The position numbers and the translations under genes are program-made. A stretch of DNA of 64,000 nt from Persicirhabdus sediminis (GTDB lineage Bacteria > Verrucomicrobiota > Verrucomicrobiia > Verrucomicrobiales > Akkermansiaceae): assembly GCF_016595495.1 (NCBI RefSeq), contig NZ_JAENIM010000039.1, positions 711,094-775,093 on the forward strand. The letters run 5' to 3'. Of this stretch, positions 9,400 to 17,590 are shown in pieces. Under the pieces are notes generated by a model, which was given only the letters and a program-made list of their open reading frames with translations, was not told the origin of the DNA and did not search any database. How positions within the stretch are numbered: the first letter of the stretch is position 1; every line of letters starts with the position of its first letter.

Positions 9400-10515
9400 A
9401 TGAAGATAATCATTGATGACAAAATCCCGTACATCCAAGGCGCGTTGGAATCCGTCGCCGAGTGTATCTACCTGCCAGGTAAAGACACTACTCGAGAAGT
9501 TGTAGCGGACGCTGACGCCCTAATCACGCGCACCCGTACACGTTGTCATCGTGACATCCTCGAAGGCAGTCATGTGAAATTTATCGCCACCGCGACAATC
9601 GGCTTCGATCACATTGATAGAGATTTCTGTGAGGAAGCTGGCATCGGCTGGACAAATGCTCCAGGGTGTAATGCCAAATCCGTCGAGCAATACGTTGGCG
9701 CCGCACTCGCTCACCTACGCATTCATCACGGATTCCAGCTAGCTGGAAAAACATTAGGTGTTGTTGGAGTTGGCAATGTTGGCAAACTCATCGCTAAGCT
9801 GGGACATGCGCTTGGCATGAAAGTTCTGCTTAATGACCCACCACGCGCACGCGCCGAGGGTTCAGCTAACTTTGTCTCGCTAGACACAATTCAAAAGGAA
9901 TGCGACGTCATTTCTCTGCACACACCGCTCAACATGGACGGCGACGACAAAACCTACCATCTAGCGGATGACTCATTTTTCTCCCAGCTAGAAAAAAATC
10001 CAGTCATTCTCAACTCCTGTCGCGGTGAAGTGATAGAAACTCAGGCATTAAAATCAGCCATCTCAGCTGGAAAAATCTCCCACGCAGTGATTGATTGTTG
10101 GGAAAATGAGCCAGCTATCGATCTTGAATTGCTAGACTCGGTAACCATCGCTACCCCGCACATTGCTGGCTACAGCCGCGATGGCAAAGCCACTGGAACA
10201 GCCATGAGCGTGCGCGCTATCAGCCGCCACTTTGGACTCGGATTAGATGACTGGGAATGCTCTAACGTTGAGCCCGCAAAAACACAGAGCATCAACATCC
10301 CCGATGCAGTCGAGGATACAGAAGTCGCTGTCTGCGATGCCCTTTTACAGACTTACCCAATCATCGAAGATGACGCGCGACTGCGCGCTAACACCACGGA
10401 ATTTGAAAAACAGCGCGGTGACTACCCAGTGCGTCGCGAGTTCAGCTACTACTCAGTCGCTGGCCAGCGCGAAGCCGTAGACATTCTCGCACAGATAGGA
10501 TTTCGCAAAAGCTAA
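9400..10515 (+). CDS. pdxB: Erythronate-4-phosphate dehydrogenase (PdxB)
   Basis: A D-isomer-specific 2-hydroxyacid dehydrogenase that oxidises 4-phosphoerythronate in the DXP-dependent pyridoxal phosphate pathway. The start IIIDDKIPYI is characteristic of PdxB. The NAD-binding Rossmann motif is GVVGVGNVGKLIA. The catalytic arginine is in LNSCRGEVI and the histidine in TPHIAGYS, where PdxB carries HIAGYS in place of the more common HxAw. The C-terminal roughly 80 residues fit the PdxB dimerisation domain (DUF3410). The length of 371 agrees with the family. It is flanked by a convergent hairpin separating it from rpoN. Confidence 0.92.
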   Translation: MKIIIDDKIPYIQGALESVAECIYLPGKDTTREVVADADALITRTRTRCHRDILEGSHVKFIATATIGFDHIDRDFCEEAGIGWTNAPGCNAKSVEQYVGAALAHLRIHHGFQLAGKTLGVVGVGNVGKLIAKLGHALGMKVLLNDPPRARAEGSANFVSLDTIQKECDVISLHTPLNMDGDDKTYHLADDSFFSQLEKNPVILNSCRGEVIETQALKSAISAGKISHAVIDCWENEPAIDLELLDSVTIATPHIAGYSRDGKATGTAMSVRAISRHFGLGLDDWECSNVEPAKTQSINIPDAVEDTEVAVCDALLQTYPIIEDDARLRANTTEFEKQRGDYPVRREFSYYSVAGQREAVDILAQIGFRKS

Positions 10516-10539
10516 GCGAGCTATTTTATAGACATCTAT

Positions 10540-10567
10540 CAGCTGACGCACTAACTAGCGTCAGCTG
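10540..10567. terminator. Hairpin between convergent pdxB and rpoN, built from the CAGCTG motif
   Basis: CAGCTGACGC (10540-10549) and GCGTCAGCTG (10558-10567) form a perfect 10-bp stem with an 8-base loop, lying exactly between the two convergent stop codons. No T-tract follows on either strand, so it may be a weak bidirectional terminator or an mRNA 3' stabiliser. Both arms carry the over-represented CAGCTG core. Confidence 0.5.
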
Positions 10568-10568
10568 G

Positions 10569-11969
10569 CTAACGACGCTTTCGCAGATGAGACGGCAAAA
10601 TGCCTAACTGCTCGCGGTACTTAGCCACTGTGCGACGAGCCACTTTGATGCCATCTGCCTTGAGTGCTTTTTCAATACCCGAATCCGATAGAGGTTTGGC
10701 TGGATTTTCTTTTGCAACCAGCTGTTGAATAGCCTCTTTCACCCCGGTATTGGAAACTTGATCACCTTCTTTGGTTGTATATCCAGAAGTGAAAAATCGT
10801 CGCATCTCTATTAAGCCGTGCGGCGTGCGTACGTATTTTCCAGCTACCGCACGGGAAATCGTTGCCGCATGCACTTCTAAGGTGTCAGCCACATCCATCA
10901 TCGTCATCGGCTGCAAATAACGCATCCCCTTCTGCATGAACCCAGCTTGACGCTTGATGATTTCAGAAGAAATGCGCAACAAGGTCTCTTGACGCTGTGA
11001 CACAGCATGCAATATCTGCCTACTCTCGTGCAGGTTCTCTTTGAGAAATTTCTGTGTTGCCGCGTCATTTTTCACCCGCGATAACAAATCTTTGTAGTGG
11101 TTGCTAATTCTAATCTTCGGCAAACCTTGATCGGTAAGATTAGCATAAAAGCGCCCTTCTTCATCAGCTAGAAATTCAACATCCGCGCTAACATGCGGGT
11201 TAGATGTTGCGTCAAACGTTGCCCCTGGATCCGGAGTTAGAAAAGATATATTTTCAGCCGCAATGGACACCGCATCGGGTGAAACTCCCATTGCGCGGGC
11301 AATCTCTTGATAGCGACGCCTTGCTAGGTCATCAAGATGACCTTCCACAATGCGCCCTTCAATCGAGTGACCGAGGCCCATGAAATTTAACTGCAATAAT
11401 AAGCACTCACGCAAATCCCTAGCACCAACGCCAGCTGGATCATAACCTTGAATCAAGATCAAGGCCTGCTGTAGATCATCCCAGCTAAATTCACCAAGCT
11501 GCGCAAGGTCTTCAATATTACTATCAAGAAAACCTCTATCGTTGATGTTGCCTATCAGATAAGAAACCACCTTATACATGTGATCGCTGAGCTCTGACAT
11601 ATTCAGCTGCTCCACCAAGTGCTGCTGCAATGTGATAGGTGCAACAATTGATGCGTACTGATGCTCCTGGCGCGCGATATCATCGTCAGACATGGAGCCA
11701 CCTTTTTGCGTGATCCAATCATCGCGCCAGTCGTCCTGAAGATCATCCAACACCTCGCTGTCGTATTCTTCCTCTACAGTGGTATCGTACTCTAACTCGT
11801 CCGCATCCCCTTCAATTTCCAAGGTCGGATTTAGCGCAGTCACCTGCCTGAGCAACTGACCAAGCTCAAGAGTATTGGCCTGCAGAATCTCCAGACTCTG
11901 TCGCATTTGTGGCGACAGCGCCTGCTGCTGTGATAAACTCTGATGAAGACCAATTGCTGACATCACCAA
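10569..11969 (-). CDS. rpoN: RNA polymerase sigma-54 factor (RpoN)
   Basis: The alternative sigma factor for -24/-12 promoters that need enhancer-binding activators. Region I is the glutamine-rich N-terminus (about 5-55), followed by an acidic region II rich in D and E (55-110), then the core-binding and helix-turn-helix domains. The RpoN box ARRTVAKYRE, which reads the -24 element, lies near the C-terminus before the final basic tail. The length of 466 is usual. It lies 60 bases downstream of psd on the same strand. No sigma-54 activator gene is seen in this window. Confidence 0.96.
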   Translation of the reverse strand: MVMSAIGLHQSLSQQQALSPQMRQSLEILQANTLELGQLLRQVTALNPTLEIEGDADELEYDTTVEEEYDSEVLDDLQDDWRDDWITQKGGSMSDDDIARQEHQYASIVAPITLQQHLVEQLNMSELSDHMYKVVSYLIGNINDRGFLDSNIEDLAQLGEFSWDDLQQALILIQGYDPAGVGARDLRECLLLQLNFMGLGHSIEGRIVEGHLDDLARRRYQEIARAMGVSPDAVSIAAENISFLTPDPGATFDATSNPHVSADVEFLADEEGRFYANLTDQGLPKIRISNHYKDLLSRVKNDAATQKFLKENLHESRQILHAVSQRQETLLRISSEIIKRQAGFMQKGMRYLQPMTMMDVADTLEVHAATISRAVAGKYVRTPHGLIEMRRFFTSGYTTKEGDQVSNTGVKEAIQQLVAKENPAKPLSDSGIEKALKADGIKVARRTVAKYREQLGILPSHLRKRR

Positions 11970-12029
11970 TACCTTACAGGCGGCTCTGCCGGTTTAACAG
12001 CATTTTTTATGCCAAATTTACACTATTTT

Positions 12030-12917
12030 CTATAAGTTCGCATACGCCAACAGGTCACCGACCTTGGCATACACCTCAACCTGATCAGATGAATGGTGCG
12101 ATAGGTCACTAGCTAGCTGGATTTTACCCGGCTCAAAGAATGTCATGGTCGTGGAACCACCAAAAGCAAAGTAACCTTTCTCCTGACCTTTCTCTACTGG
12201 CCCAGGTTTGTAAGTTTGATGAATGGTACCCACGCAGGTTGCACCGACTTCCAAAATCAATACCTTGCCGAGATTTTCCGTCTGCACCTCAGTGAGCACG
12301 CGTTTATTCTCCCATAAATATCCAAGCCTACGCCCCAGCGCGATTGGAGACACTGAGAAATAATCACCATTGATCAGCTTGGCTTCACCAGCAACACCCG
12401 CAACCGGGAAGTGAAATCGATGATAGTCGACTGGACATAGTCGCGACAAAATAACAGAACCGCCCGCATATTTCTCACCTAACTCATCGCTGCCTAGCAG
12501 TCTAGCAAGGTCAAATTTCTGACCTTTGACAAAAACCCCCTCTATCTGCGATGCATCTTGAAACGCCAGATGACGTCCATCAGCTGGAAATACAACCTCT
12601 GAATCTGCGATAGGTCGCGCTTCAGGTTTGAGCTTGCGATAGAAAAATGCGTTAAAATGCTCGTAACTATCAGGAGCATCTAGAAAATCATTAACATCTA
12701 ACCCATATTGCTCGATGAATGGAGCGATCTTCTCACGTGAACTCGGCTTATCCATCAACTTGCCATACAGCTTTGAAAAACAAGCTCGCTTAACTAACAT
12801 GTGCAAAGTAAGCAAACCGAGCGGATTTCCATAAATCCAGCGCAAAAACCCCTCACCGTAGACTTGTTCATCTTCCAGCTGGTCGGTGTAGCGGTTGTAA
12901 AATTTTATCGAGTCCAA
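12030..12917 (-). CDS. psd: Phosphatidylserine decarboxylase
   Basis: A pyruvoyl-dependent membrane enzyme turning phosphatidylserine into phosphatidylethanolamine. DYHRFHFPVAG carries the conserved histidines, and FAFGGSTTMTFFEPG contains the self-cleavage site (the serine of GGST becomes the pyruvoyl group of the alpha chain). The FGGST form is that of the chlamydial/eukaryotic type II proteins. I place the start at the TTG at 12917, giving 295 residues beginning DSIKFYNR. The open frame does run on to an ATG at 12998, but that extension passes straight through the terminator of the upstream gene and adds residues absent from relatives. No clear ribosome binding site is seen. Confidence 0.9.
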   Translation of the reverse strand: MDSIKFYNRYTDQLEDEQVYGEGFLRWIYGNPLGLLTLHMLVKRACFSKLYGKLMDKPSSREKIAPFIEQYGLDVNDFLDAPDSYEHFNAFFYRKLKPEARPIADSEVVFPADGRHLAFQDASQIEGVFVKGQKFDLARLLGSDELGEKYAGGSVILSRLCPVDYHRFHFPVAGVAGEAKLINGDYFSVSPIALGRRLGYLWENKRVLTEVQTENLGKVLILEVGATCVGTIHQTYKPGPVEKGQEKGYFAFGGSTTMTFFEPGKIQLASDLSHHSSDQVEVYAKVGDLLAYANL

Positions 12918-12939
12918 AATGGTGTGATAGGTTAAATAA

Positions 12940-12970
12940 AAAAGCAGACGGCTAATCACCGTCTGCTTTT
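12940..12970 (-). terminator. Intrinsic terminator of the small AP2-like gene
   Basis: AAAAGCAGACGG (12940-12951) and CCGTCTGCTTTT (12959-12970) form a 12-bp stem with a 7-base loop. On the minus strand it runs into TTTTTTATTT. It lies 47 bases after the stop of the gene at 13017-13277, so it ends that transcript. It overlaps the upstream extension of the psd open frame, which argues that psd starts later. Confidence 0.85.
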
Positions 12971-13016
12971 CTATAGAAGCATAGAATTCACTATGCAATC
13001 ATTATAAAGCTTCTAA

Positions 13017-13277
13017 TTAAGCATTCTTAAGGATCTTCTGAGCCTTATTGATAGTAGTCTTGCTGAGCTTACCGTTTACACGACGTGAGTTGTCGAGAAG
13101 GTCTTTGAGCTCTTTAAGGATATCTTCAGATGCTTTGAGCGCCTTCTTTTCACTGCCATACTTCTTGTCTGAGAAGTACTTTGTGAAAGTAGTGCCAGCA
13201 CGGCTGATGCAAAGACGCCATCCCTGGAATGCTGTAGTTTCGTAAGTGAAGCGAGTAAGGTTCTTTTTAGATTTCAT
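13017..13277 (-). CDS. Small basic protein with an AP2-like DNA-binding fold
   Basis: An 86-residue, lysine-rich cytoplasmic protein. The segment GWRLCISRAGTTFTKYFSD followed by KYGSEKKALKASED resembles the AP2/integrase-type beta-sheet DNA-binding module (aromatic strand, then an alanine/lysine helix) found in small verrucomicrobial proteins. The C-terminal 35 residues are helical and highly charged. It is a single-gene unit with its own terminator. Its high lysine content and strong terminator suggest an abundant nucleoid-type or regulatory protein. The AP2 assignment comes from pattern memory, and the function is unknown. Confidence 0.6.
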   Translation of the reverse strand: MKSKKNLTRFTYETTAFQGWRLCISRAGTTFTKYFSDKKYGSEKKALKASEDILKELKDLLDNSRRVNGKLSKTTINKAQKILKNA

Positions 13278-13488
13278 GTAGGTAATGAATGATGTTGGGT
13301 TAACAATGGGTGCCTAGCAGACTAATTGAAATAACTAGCAGTTGCTCAGCGCGACGAAAGCTAGATGACAACTAACCAAATGTCTACAAACAATTAGAAA
13401 ATAATAACAGAATATCAATACAAGCGTTTAAATTCTATTAGAATGAGAACCAACTCTCTTTCAAGCTAGTATAAAACCCCTCCAACAT
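13278..13488. other. AT-rich spacer upstream of the AP2-like gene
   Basis: A 211-base gap holding the promoter of the minus-strand gene at 13017-13277 and the 3' end of the pseudoprotease gene. I see no gene, no strong hairpin and no clear repeat in it. Confidence 0.3.
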
Positions 13489-14502
13489 CTAATGACTATT
13501 ACGTATAACTATAACGATTTCGGAGAGTTTTTCAGCAGGAATTGCATAACTCGCTTCACGTGTAGCCCTTGCAATGTTTAATCCAACACATTCTCCATCA
13601 AGATTTAACAGCGCTCCCCCAACTGAGCGTCTATGCAATGGTGTATCATGCTGAATGACAAGTGGGAAACCCTCGCGACGTTCAGAAAACTGCCCTGACA
13701 TTTGATCATTTCTAGTCAGCGGCGCTCCACCTGGACGTTTTGTTAGCGGTACCTCTGCGACAACTTCTTCACCGTCTCTAATGACTTTGACCGTGATTTT
13801 ATCCCCAGCCTTACAGCCTTTCAGCGAAGTTGCTAGATCTGCAAGCTTACTAACTTGTGTATCCCCAACAGATACCAGCTGATCACCAACTTGCAATCCA
13901 GCCCCTTCAGCGCCGCCCTCTTCAGCTAGCTCAGTGATCTGCACACCATCATCAACAGCCTTCAGCACCACACCTAACATCAAGTCGTGACCGCTATAAG
14001 GAATTTCACGTGTATTAGCACTGATCACCCCAACGCGCACGCGAGCTCGCTCACGGCTTGAGGCACCATTAGAAATTACCCAGCTTCCCATAGGTAGCTG
14101 GGAGCTAGCTGCCATTACAGATGCTTGTGACTCTTCTAGCCCTACAATCTTAACCAGAGCGATATCCCAATCTTCATCCACCCCAATGACGCTAAGCTCT
14201 GTATAAAGCTTGCCTGCGTAGCGCGCTTTTAGATTCTCCACATCGGCAATTTCGCTGGCTTTAGTAACAAACTCACCATTTTCACTTACCATCATGCCGT
14301 AGATCTTACGAATGTGAGCTCGCTCGTCAGCGTAGACGATCACTGTACATTCCTGCAGCGCTTGGCGCACTGGCTCAAATGCTTGTGCTGTTAGCGAGCC
14401 GTTGATTCGCTGCTCTGATGGCAGTGTTTGGCTTAGAGATAAGCCGCTGGACACTACTAGACTCGCGGCGATAATTGTCGACTTCATGATCAAATGCATC
14501 AT
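13489..14502 (-). CDS. Secreted trypsin-like pseudoprotease with an internal PDZ domain (locus A)
   Basis: A 337-residue protein with a signal peptide (residues 6-25). Compared with the neighbouring active protease, the histidine position reads VTKASE (S83 in place of His), the aspartate is kept in DWDIALVKI (D113), and the GDSGGP motif is replaced by RSVGGALLNLDG near the C-terminus (V294 in place of Ser). Between the aspartate and this last block lies a PDZ domain (about 175-255, AGLQVGDQLVSVGD). The protease fold is therefore interrupted by PDZ, whereas HtrA proteins carry PDZ after the serine. It is very probably catalytically dead. It follows the active protease gene by 16 bases. A paralog with the same layout is at 60213-61475. 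Confidence 0.8.
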   Translation of the reverse strand: MMHLIMKSTIIAASLVVSSGLSLSQTLPSEQRINGSLTAQAFEPVRQALQECTVIVYADERAHIRKIYGMMVSENGEFVTKASEIADVENLKARYAGKLYTELSVIGVDEDWDIALVKIVGLEESQASVMAASSQLPMGSWVISNGASSRERARVRVGVISANTREIPYSGHDLMLGVVLKAVDDGVQITELAEEGGAEGAGLQVGDQLVSVGDTQVSKLADLATSLKGCKAGDKITVKVIRDGEEVVAEVPLTKRPGGAPLTRNDQMSGQFSERREGFPLVIQHDTPLHRRSVGGALLNLDGECVGLNIARATREASYAIPAEKLSEIVIVIRNSH

Positions 14503-14518
14503 TGGTAAATTTTAAAGA

Positions 14519-15511
14519 TTATCTTACATCAAGCTCGAATTCCAACTGCAGGATTTCGCCATTGCGCTCGACCACTAGCTTCACTTCATCTTTGGCTGAA
14601 AGCTCAGCTAACACAGCGCGCAGCTCATCCTTGTTAGCAACTTCGATATCGGCCAATTTGACGATAATATCTCCCACCTCCACACCGGCGCGTTCGGCTG
14701 GCCCATCAGTTTCTAGCTGGACTACTCTAATGCCAGCATCACTATCTTCAGTTAGCACACCAACAAAACCATTGCCACGTTCCGGCCGCTGAGCAAATGG
14801 CCCATCGCCTATAAACTCTCCTGCCATCAGCTCATCCCAGTTGCGGATAAAATCCCTAACTGGCACGTGCATGTTCTGCTCCATAGTCATTTGCACGCGG
14901 CTATTGATCGCAACGACTTGACCATTTAAATCAAATAGAGGACCACCTGAATCACCGCCAATTACCTTACAGTCAGTTTGCAGCGTGGTGTCTGAGAAAC
15001 CAACGACTCTACCTAAACGCAGAACAGGCCCGCGCTCTTGATCGAACCCGCCCGAGTGACCGAGGGCAAAAACCCAATGACCCAGCCTCGTTCTATCGTC
15101 TTTATCGTAGTTCACAAAAGGGTATTTCCCCTCTTCGGTAATCTTCACTAACGCACTATCAGTCGTGGACACCAAACCTAATGATTTTGCAGCGAGCCTA
15201 GTGCCGTCGTTCAATATGATCGTTAACTCTTTGTCCACACCACCACTAACGTGCGCCGCCGTCATTACCAAACCATCTTCTGAAATGATCACCCCGCTAC
15301 CAAAACCTTCACCTAAATCTATCGAAACCGTCGCTGCTCGCGCACGCTCAAGGTGGGTTTGCAAGGCACTTTGAATCGCTTTGAGATCCTCAAGGTTCTC
15401 CGGCGCCTTGCGGTAATTAAAATAATAATCCTCCACTGGCTCAGCCCACGCGCTTGCACCGCTGGCTATCACCGAAGCTGTTATCATTAATCGCTTAAAG
15501 GTAGTCATCAT
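14519..15511 (-). CDS. HtrA/DegP-like secreted serine protease with C-terminal PDZ (locus A)
   Basis: A periplasmic or surface S1C-type protease of 330 residues with a signal peptide (cut likely after AWA, about residue 23). The catalytic triad is complete: H87 in TAAHV, D118 in TTDSALVKI and S188 in GGDSGGPLF. One PDZ domain follows (about 240-325, with AGVEVGDIIVKL). Enzymes of this type degrade or refold damaged envelope proteins. First gene of a two-gene unit with the pseudoprotease at 13489-14502. A small RNA gene lies 152 bases upstream on the same strand. Confidence 0.88.
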   Translation of the reverse strand: MMTTFKRLMITASVIASGASAWAEPVEDYYFNYRKAPENLEDLKAIQSALQTHLERARAATVSIDLGEGFGSGVIISEDGLVMTAAHVSGGVDKELTIILNDGTRLAAKSLGLVSTTDSALVKITEEGKYPFVNYDKDDRTRLGHWVFALGHSGGFDQERGPVLRLGRVVGFSDTTLQTDCKVIGGDSGGPLFDLNGQVVAINSRVQMTMEQNMHVPVRDFIRNWDELMAGEFIGDGPFAQRPERGNGFVGVLTEDSDAGIRVVQLETDGPAERAGVEVGDIIVKLADIEVANKDELRAVLAELSAKDEVKLVVERNGEILQLEFELDVR

Positions 15512-15663
15512 TTACAGTCCTTAAGCTAGGCAGACTATCATCAAAATGCAAATGAACTGAGCATTTCGTGCAAATTATCTAGTATAACGCATCAACTGGG
15601 CGAATGCCTCCAGTTAGCTTGCTAGATACTTTATGCAAGGGAGCACAAATAATTAGATCGCGA

Positions 15664-15743
15664 CAAAAAAAGAAACAGTCCGTTTGGCTGTGCTCACAAG
15701 GAAACCCCCATAACCTTCTAAGCGTGTGCCAATCGGACTGTCT
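15664..15743 (-). ncRNA. Small hairpin RNA, copy A (two-copy family)
   Basis: Read on the minus strand, an RNA of about 78 nt starts near 15743. The outer stem pairs 15734-15740 (CAGTCCG) with 15676-15682 (CGGACTG), extended by ACAG/CTGT on the outside and TGGC/GCCA on the inside. The tip is AAGG-UUAUGGGGGUUU-CCUU, and the RNA ends in TTTCTTTTTTTG (15675-15664). Copy B at 62867-62943 has the same 18-nt apical segment, the same outer stem and the same U-tract. The closing A-U pair of the tip is U-A there, a compensatory change. It matches no RNA family I can name. The promoter is listed separately. Confidence 0.72.
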
Positions 15744-15749
15744 GAAGTC

Positions 15750-15778
15750 ATTATGCATAAATGCCCCAGCAGGGTAAA
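15750..15778 (-). promoter_or_regulatory. Sigma-70-type promoter of small RNA copy A
   Basis: On the minus strand, -35 TTTACC (15773-15778) and -10 CATAAT (15750-15755) are separated by exactly 17 bases. The predicted start is about 7 bases downstream, where the RNA stem begins. Each box matches the consensus at four or five of six positions. Confidence 0.55.
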
Positions 15779-16071
15779 GCGCCTTCTGCAATCGTCTGCA
15801 TAGCATAACCCCAAAACCCTAGCAAGTTAACAGAACGAAATATCGATACTACAGATAGATGGAGTATCAGCAAATTTGGACCATGGGCCGCGTAAATGCC
15901 TAAAAATCAGAAAAACGATTAATCTGAGTGACAGGTTCCACCATTCTCATTGAATGCATTTTTGAAAATGATTTTTGAAAGAACAGGTGTTCAAATAAAA
16001 TTTGCTCCCAAGGCGGATTTTCGCCACCTTCCCTGGCGGAATGATAGGCCAAAATGGCAATTTCGTGTTCG
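15779..16071. other. Gene-free spacer between the small RNA and the membrane protein gene
   Basis: About 290 bases lie between the RNA promoter and the end of the gene at 16072. The open frames here have no protein-like features and one overlaps the gene end. A short direct repeat of ATTTTTGAAA around 15957-15980 is the only pattern seen. No terminator for the minus-strand gene is evident. Confidence 0.3.
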
Positions 16072-16932
16072 CTAGAATGTCTTTGGCAAGCGCCCGTCCT
16101 GTTCGGTCGATGACTGCTCGTCATTGCTGTACTCTACAATTGCGCCGATGCTTGCGCCGCCAGGTGCCTGCAGGCGCGTCTGAACTTCGGGGAAATTGAA
16201 GCTGTAACGTCGGTAACGAAGGTATAAACGCGATGAATAATAAAGCAGAAATGCAAACAGTAACAGCGCCACCAAGGCGTAAGCTGCCATCTGCAGGTAA
16301 AATGCCATCTGTACGGTAAGCTGAAATTTGCCAGCTACCTCCCTTGATGACTTCAACTCAACCGGCTCTGGCTCAGAGGCCACTACCAACATTTCGTCTG
16401 GCAATCTCTTTTTCAGCTGCTCCTCCACCCAAAATAAACGGATCACTAGCTGGTCCATAAATGCCGTTAGCTGTTCAGCTGGATCAAGAGACTGCAGCGC
16501 CTTGTCGCGAGAGCTCTCTAATGATAAAAAAGATTCGTTTTTATTCAGGTAGCTAGCAGCTGATCCCGCGTAAAACACCTCAGCCTTTTCCGGCTGACCG
16601 GCAACATAAACCACAATCGTCGTTAGTAGTTCATCTTCAGCATGTCGGTCTACTAGCTCGTCAACAATATGAGCGTTGTGGCCACGTGGCTCTTTGGGAA
16701 ATAGGTAGAGCGCTATTTTAGAAAGTAGTACATCAGCGTCGGGATCAGCAGCACCTTCAAAATATCTACCCGGTGGTTCTAAATAATCTTTCTCGCCTTG
16801 CTGTAGCAATAAATGACTCCAGCTAGAGATATCTTTCTGCTGCTCCTCAGCTCGCGCTGGCGAGAAGGCTAACAAGATCAACAGAACATAGCTAGGCAAA
16901 CACAGACTGATGTAACTGAAAAACCTAATCAT
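16072..16932 (-). CDS. Secreted/membrane protein of unknown function paired with a TPM-like gene
   Basis: A 286-residue protein. I take the ATG at 16932 because GGAGG sits 7 bases before it. The open frame extends 9 codons further upstream. The N-terminus is a signal peptide ending near ARA. Residues about 30-200 are mixed alpha/beta, and a transmembrane helix rich in A, L and F (about 205-232) is followed by a basic cytosolic stretch RLYLRYRRY and a polar tail. It overlaps the 3' end of the preceding gene by 8 bases, so the two are translationally coupled. No known family is recognised. It may form an envelope complex with its partner. Confidence 0.7.
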   Translation of the reverse strand: MIRFFSYISLCLPSYVLLILLAFSPARAEEQQKDISSWSHLLLQQGEKDYLEPPGRYFEGAADPDADVLLSKIALYLFPKEPRGHNAHIVDELVDRHAEDELLTTIVVYVAGQPEKAEVFYAGSAASYLNKNESFLSLESSRDKALQSLDPAEQLTAFMDQLVIRLFWVEEQLKKRLPDEMLVVASEPEPVELKSSREVAGKFQLTVQMAFYLQMAAYALVALLLFAFLLYYSSRLYLRYRRYSFNFPEVQTRLQAPGGASIGAIVEYSNDEQSSTEQDGRLPKTF

Positions 16933-17470
16933 TAGAAGACCTCCAAATTCTCTTTCCACTACGACGCAGCACTTTTGCTACAGCAACCAGCAATACCTTA
17001 ATTGCCCTTAAATATTGTGATTGCAGCAGATAAGGGTGTGTTTTCACTAGCAGATCAAATGTCATCTGCTCACTAAGCATTTCCTCAAATGCGTACCCGT
17101 AGCACATGGTGATCTCTTTTTTTTCCATATCTAGCAGCACTGTTAGTGATTGCTCAACCGGCACATCACTGCCACTGCATTGGTAACCATTCTGCAGAAA
17201 AAATGCCCGCTCTCGTAAGTCTGTCTCAAATGGCAAAGTTTCAAAATGTACAGCCACTGACACTTGCGGGAACTGATAACGAAACCTCTCTAGCAAATGA
17301 TTTAACGCCCGCCGTTCTTTAGCTTTGAGCGCCCCAGCTGAATCAGACAAACATGGGCCCACCAGCTGCGCATCGTCTAACTCTGCCAGCAAAACAGGCA
17401 GAGAAAAGTCACAATGCGGGCAGTCATTAGCGCCACGGTGAATGCGCTGTAGACATCTAGGGCAATACAT
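16925..17470 (-). CDS. Zinc-ribbon protein with a TPM-like domain
   Basis: 181 residues. The N-terminus is a treble-cleft or ribbon zinc finger with two CxxC pairs (CPRC at 3-6 and CPHC at 17-20). The rest resembles the TPM domain (YgcG/Psb32-like), especially the strand-helix LTVLLDMEKKEITMCYGYAFEEM, here given only as a pattern spanning about residues 118-140. A basic C-terminus follows. TPM proteins are usually secreted or membrane-tethered, but this one has no signal peptide. It is translationally coupled to the membrane protein at 16072-16932. The domain call is tentative. Confidence 0.6.
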   Translation of the reverse strand: MYCPRCLQRIHRGANDCPHCDFSLPVLLAELDDAQLVGPCLSDSAGALKAKERRALNHLLERFRYQFPQVSVAVHFETLPFETDLRERAFFLQNGYQCSGSDVPVEQSLTVLLDMEKKEITMCYGYAFEEMLSEQMTFDLLVKTHPYLLQSQYLRAIKVLLVAVAKVLRRSGKRIWRSSND

Positions 17471-17506
17471 AGGGTCAATTACGGGGTTTTATGGGCTTAT
17501 CTTCAT

Positions 17507-17546
17507 AAAAAAATCGGCTCGAGACAAAGTAAAGTCTGAGCCGATT
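17507..17546 (-). terminator. Intrinsic terminator of the guaB-guaA operon
   Basis: AATCGGCTC (17512-17520) and GAGCCGATT (17538-17546) pair, with an inner AGAC/GTCT continuation and a short loop. On the minus strand the stem runs into TTTTTTTAT. It lies about 45 bases after the guaA stop and before the next gene. Confidence 0.88.
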
Positions 17547-17590
17547 GATAAATGATCTAATTGTCAGCTGTCAACTAACAAGAGTAATAA

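Noticed and set aside
12918..12998. Upstream ATG start for psd
   Set aside because: The extension translates the terminator of the previous gene and is not expected in relatives.
13489..14502. Ordinary HtrA protease
   Set aside because: His and Ser of the triad are absent and the PDZ position is different, so it is called a pseudoprotease.
15579..15806. 75-residue minus-strand open frame
   Set aside because: It covers the small RNA gene, its promoter and terminator and has no protein-like pattern.
15900..16124. 74-residue minus-strand open frame
   Set aside because: It overlaps the 3' end of the membrane protein gene in another frame and has an irregular, His/Arg-rich composition.
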